Shown in pieces: positions 61,916-64,000 of a stretch of DNA of 64,000 nt. The stretch is taken from the NCBI RefSeq assembly GCF_000182925.2, contig NC_026507.1, positions 1,364,001 through 1,428,000 of the forward strand, in the 5' to 3' direction. The first letter of the stretch is position 1; each line of letters begins with the position of its first letter. Origin of the DNA: Neurospora crassa OR74A (Eukaryota > Ascomycota > Sordariomycetes > Sordariales > Sordariaceae). The notes under the pieces are model-generated. The model had not been told where the DNA came from and ran no database searches. It saw nothing but the letters and a program-made list of their open reading frames with translations. The position numbers and the translations under genes were made by a program.

Positions 61916-63333
61916 CTTGTCTTTTTTTCCAAATCAATTGAGATGAACGCGCGAAATACTCAAAAGACCTGTTGTGTCAAAGGCTATGCCCTGCCAAAAG
62001 TGTCAGCCACTTGATCCAGGTGTAGAAATGCAATCGCTTGAGAGGAAGCCGTACAAGGTTATAGCATACGCACGTTAGGAACAAGAGACAACTAATTAAG
62101 GCTAGTTGAAGCCAAGGAACGAAACTCGTTGTATGAACCCAGAGAGTGAGTGTGCGAGAGATATATTAAAGACGAGTGCGTCGAAACCGGGCCACCTAGC
62201 ATACCGTATATAGATATGTACGCGGCGGGGTAAAGGTGACAATGAAGACACCTGGATTGTTTGATAGTTCGATAACGTCGAATATCGTCTGGGGAGTCGG
62301 CCCAGAAGAGCGGGACCGTGGCCGTGGCCGAGATCCGGCAGTTGGGTGGCCGGGTGTAACGATGCTTTGCCCGAAAACGGAGGCCCGGGGTGACACACCC
62401 ACTCAGCCCCACCAGCAAGCCCAAGCCTCGGACGGATTCTCTCTCCCGGTCCGACCCGGGATTTACGGAGGGGGCAACAACGGTACCAGGGGGTCGCACC
62501 GACCGTACCGTGCCGTACGGACTGGGTGGACACTCCGGAGGGTGTGCCGATGACCAGTGTTGGATCACCAATCACCAGCGCTGTCCTGTCTTCGGGCAAG
62601 TCTTCTTGGCCTGTCCTGTCCTGTCACCTTGCTGGTGGTGGTCCAGGTGCAACAGGGACCGACAAGCATGTGAGTGTTTGACGTGACTGAATAAACGCGC
62701 CGTCGCAGCTCTGAGCACGACGGGTTCCCGATTCCAGTCCAGTCCAGCCCAGCCCCGTGTGTGTAGCTGAGTGGTGCGGATGGCGGCGACGGCGGCGGCG
62801 AATCTGAGAAGCGATTGGGTTGAATCCCCGTCGTTCTGAAATATTCGGCGTGATGATAGCTTGTGCTCACTGGAAACAAAACAAAAAGAGACCCGAGGTT
62901 TGAGAAAGTGGATGGAACTCAGTCGATTCTCGCAATTTGGTTAGTGAAAATGAGGGTGTCCGCTGGCTTAGTCATCATCTGTCTCCTTACTGCCGTATGA
63001 GTATAACACCTTTGAACCTTCTCGAACCTGTCTGCAAGACACTGGATGGGAGAAGGCACTCAATTTGCTCAGTTACTACTGCATACATGGTATGTACGAC
63101 TGGTCGGCAAGATACCGAAACGCACCTCCCCAACCCATCCGCATCGTTGCAAAGACCAAGGTAGGTAGGCACTGCAGTAGGTATCGGTATATAGTACAAT
63201 AAAGGCTATTCTACAACCCGCTCGTATGCTTGTTCCACGCCCTCCAAAAAAAGCAGTTCGAAGGGGCCCAGGTCTGGTTTCTCTCTACCATGATAATACA
63301 ACTTCATCTCTCTTTTTCCACATCCGCTCTTTC
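61916..63333. other. Intergenic interval, Spt10-like promoter
   Basis: Frames at 62092-62600 overlap on both strands and carry no motif. GC-rich triplets at 62779-62800 (GGCGGCGAC). A GGTAGGTAGG motif is at 63161-63170. No gene or RNA supported. Confidence 0.5.
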
Positions 63334-64000
63334 TTATATACGAGCATCACCCCCGAACATCGCCTTGAGCGCATCCTCGCTCAGGAACGTGTCCTTCTCC
63401 TTCTGCTCCTCCACACTGTTGTCCTGTGCCTGTCTTCTCCGAGCGTCGGCCGCTCGCGCCGAAGCCAGCTCAAAGTACCCTTGCACATCGGCAGGCGTCT
63501 TCCATGTGACCACACCGCGCTGCGCCGCTTCGAGTCTGCGCTTCTGGCCACGCTCACCGGCACGACCGAGGACACCGCTGATGAGGGCGGTTGCTCGCAA
63601 ACTGTTTTTGATCAAGCATGACATGTCAGCAACTGAACTGTACATAAAACACCACACCCAGTCACATCTGTAACGCGCATCCAAGAATTTGGGGGGGGGG
63701 GGGGGGGGGGGGTCCTTACCTGTCGTCGTTGGCCGGGATCTGGTACGTAACCCACGACGGGTTCGTGTTGGTATCAATAATACCAATGGTCGGGATCTTG
63801 GCCAAACTGCACTCGTACAACAGCGTCATGTTCTCCTTGGGGTTCAAGCACACGACCAGATCGGGCGCCAGGGGTCTGCGGTCATGCAGATGGTCCTCGA
63901 ACCCAGAGAGCGGGCGATCAAGCTCGTCTACCACGGTCAGCGGGACGCCTCCCAGCAGCTGCTCGCGGTTGGTGATCGTTCCGGGCCTCCACTTGGTGAA
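63334..64000 (-). CDS. Mitochondrial small-subunit ribosomal protein uS2m (Mrp4-type), 3' end
   Basis: The 5' part lies beyond the right edge. Visible exons are 64000-63720 and 63601-63334, joined across a 118-nt intron (63719-63602) with GTAAGG donor and AACAG acceptor. The sequence RPLAPDLVVCLNPKENMTLL, then ECSLAKIPTIGIIDTNTNPSW and VTYQIPANDD, is the conserved core of ribosomal protein S2, where the PD and IDTN(A/T)(D/N)P motifs contact 16S-type rRNA. After the splice comes SLRATALISGVLGRAGERGQ, then a fungal C-terminal extension with a helical, charged segment. Mitochondrial rather than cytosolic identity follows from the bacterial-type core. The intron contains a run of 22 C on the coding strand. 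Confidence 0.93.
63691..63712. repeat. 22-nt G homopolymer (poly-C on the coding strand)
   Basis: Uninterrupted run of 22 G on the plus strand, seven bases inside the 5' end of the uS2m intron. Exact length in the genome is uncertain because such runs are read poorly. Confidence 0.85.

Noticed and set aside
62762-62840. tRNA-like signals: GTAGCTGAGTGGT followed by GGTTGAATCCCC
   Set aside because: The boxes resemble A and B boxes, but no acceptor or anticodon stem can be formed and the B box lacks the conserved TTCGA core.

Overview
The window is nuclear DNA of a filamentous ascomycete, most likely a sordariomycete close to Neurospora or Sordaria. The genes are intron-bearing, with short introns of about 50-300 nt that use GTAAGT-like donors and CTAAC/CTGAC branch points. 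Intergenic spaces are 0.3-3 kb, and many proteins carry poly-Ser, poly-Gln or poly-His tracts. Single tRNA genes are dispersed between protein genes, and one of them is a tRNA-Phe close to the known Neurospora sequence. The species call is an inference from gene style; no search could be run.

Layout, left to right. 1-8.4 kb: the 3' end of an AP-1 beta-adaptin gene, tRNA-Arg, a secreted GPI-type protein, a convergent aspartylglucosaminidase, and a decayed MATE-type transporter. 8.7-10.5 kb: a coding region with a Ty1/copia-type Pol beta-barrel segment, perhaps domesticated. 10.5-13.4 kb: a long gene-poor stretch ahead of trehalose-6-phosphate synthase (tps1). 15-23.5 kb: a small DUF2945-type protein, tRNA-Val, an RS/His-rich protein, a Cys/Ser-rich protein of unknown role, and a small protein gene interrupted by an in-frame TGA. 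23.5-40.3 kb: a housekeeping block of vid27, a prenylcysteine-oxidase-like flavoprotein, cct6 (chaperonin zeta), tsr4/PDCD2-like, eIF3k, DNA ligase I and aldose 1-epimerase. 41.4-48 kb: an unknown protein, then tRNA-Phe, an intronless acetolactate decarboxylase, tRNA-Asn, an intronless GH30 galactanase-type enzyme, and tRNA-Leu. 48.4-64 kb: an AMP-forming acyl-CoA synthetase-like protein, a coiled-coil protein, a weak zinc-binding ORF, cct7 (chaperonin eta), a large Spt10-like GNAT protein with an integrase-type HHCC zinc finger, and the 3' end of mitochondrial ribosomal protein uS2m.

The genes do not form one pathway. Shared themes are protein folding and translation (cct6, cct7, tsr4, eIF3k, uS2m, five tRNA genes), DNA replication and histone-gene control (ligase I, Spt10-like) and carbon or stress metabolism (tps1, epimerase, acetolactate decarboxylase, GH30). 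I found no secondary-metabolite cluster, CRISPR array or rRNA gene. The most notable items are the pseudogenised transporter, the in-frame TGA in a small gene whose tail looks conserved, the two intronless metabolic genes set among tRNA genes, the 19-nt first exon of vid27, and GGTAGGTA-type motifs about 330-380 bp upstream of both chaperonin genes.
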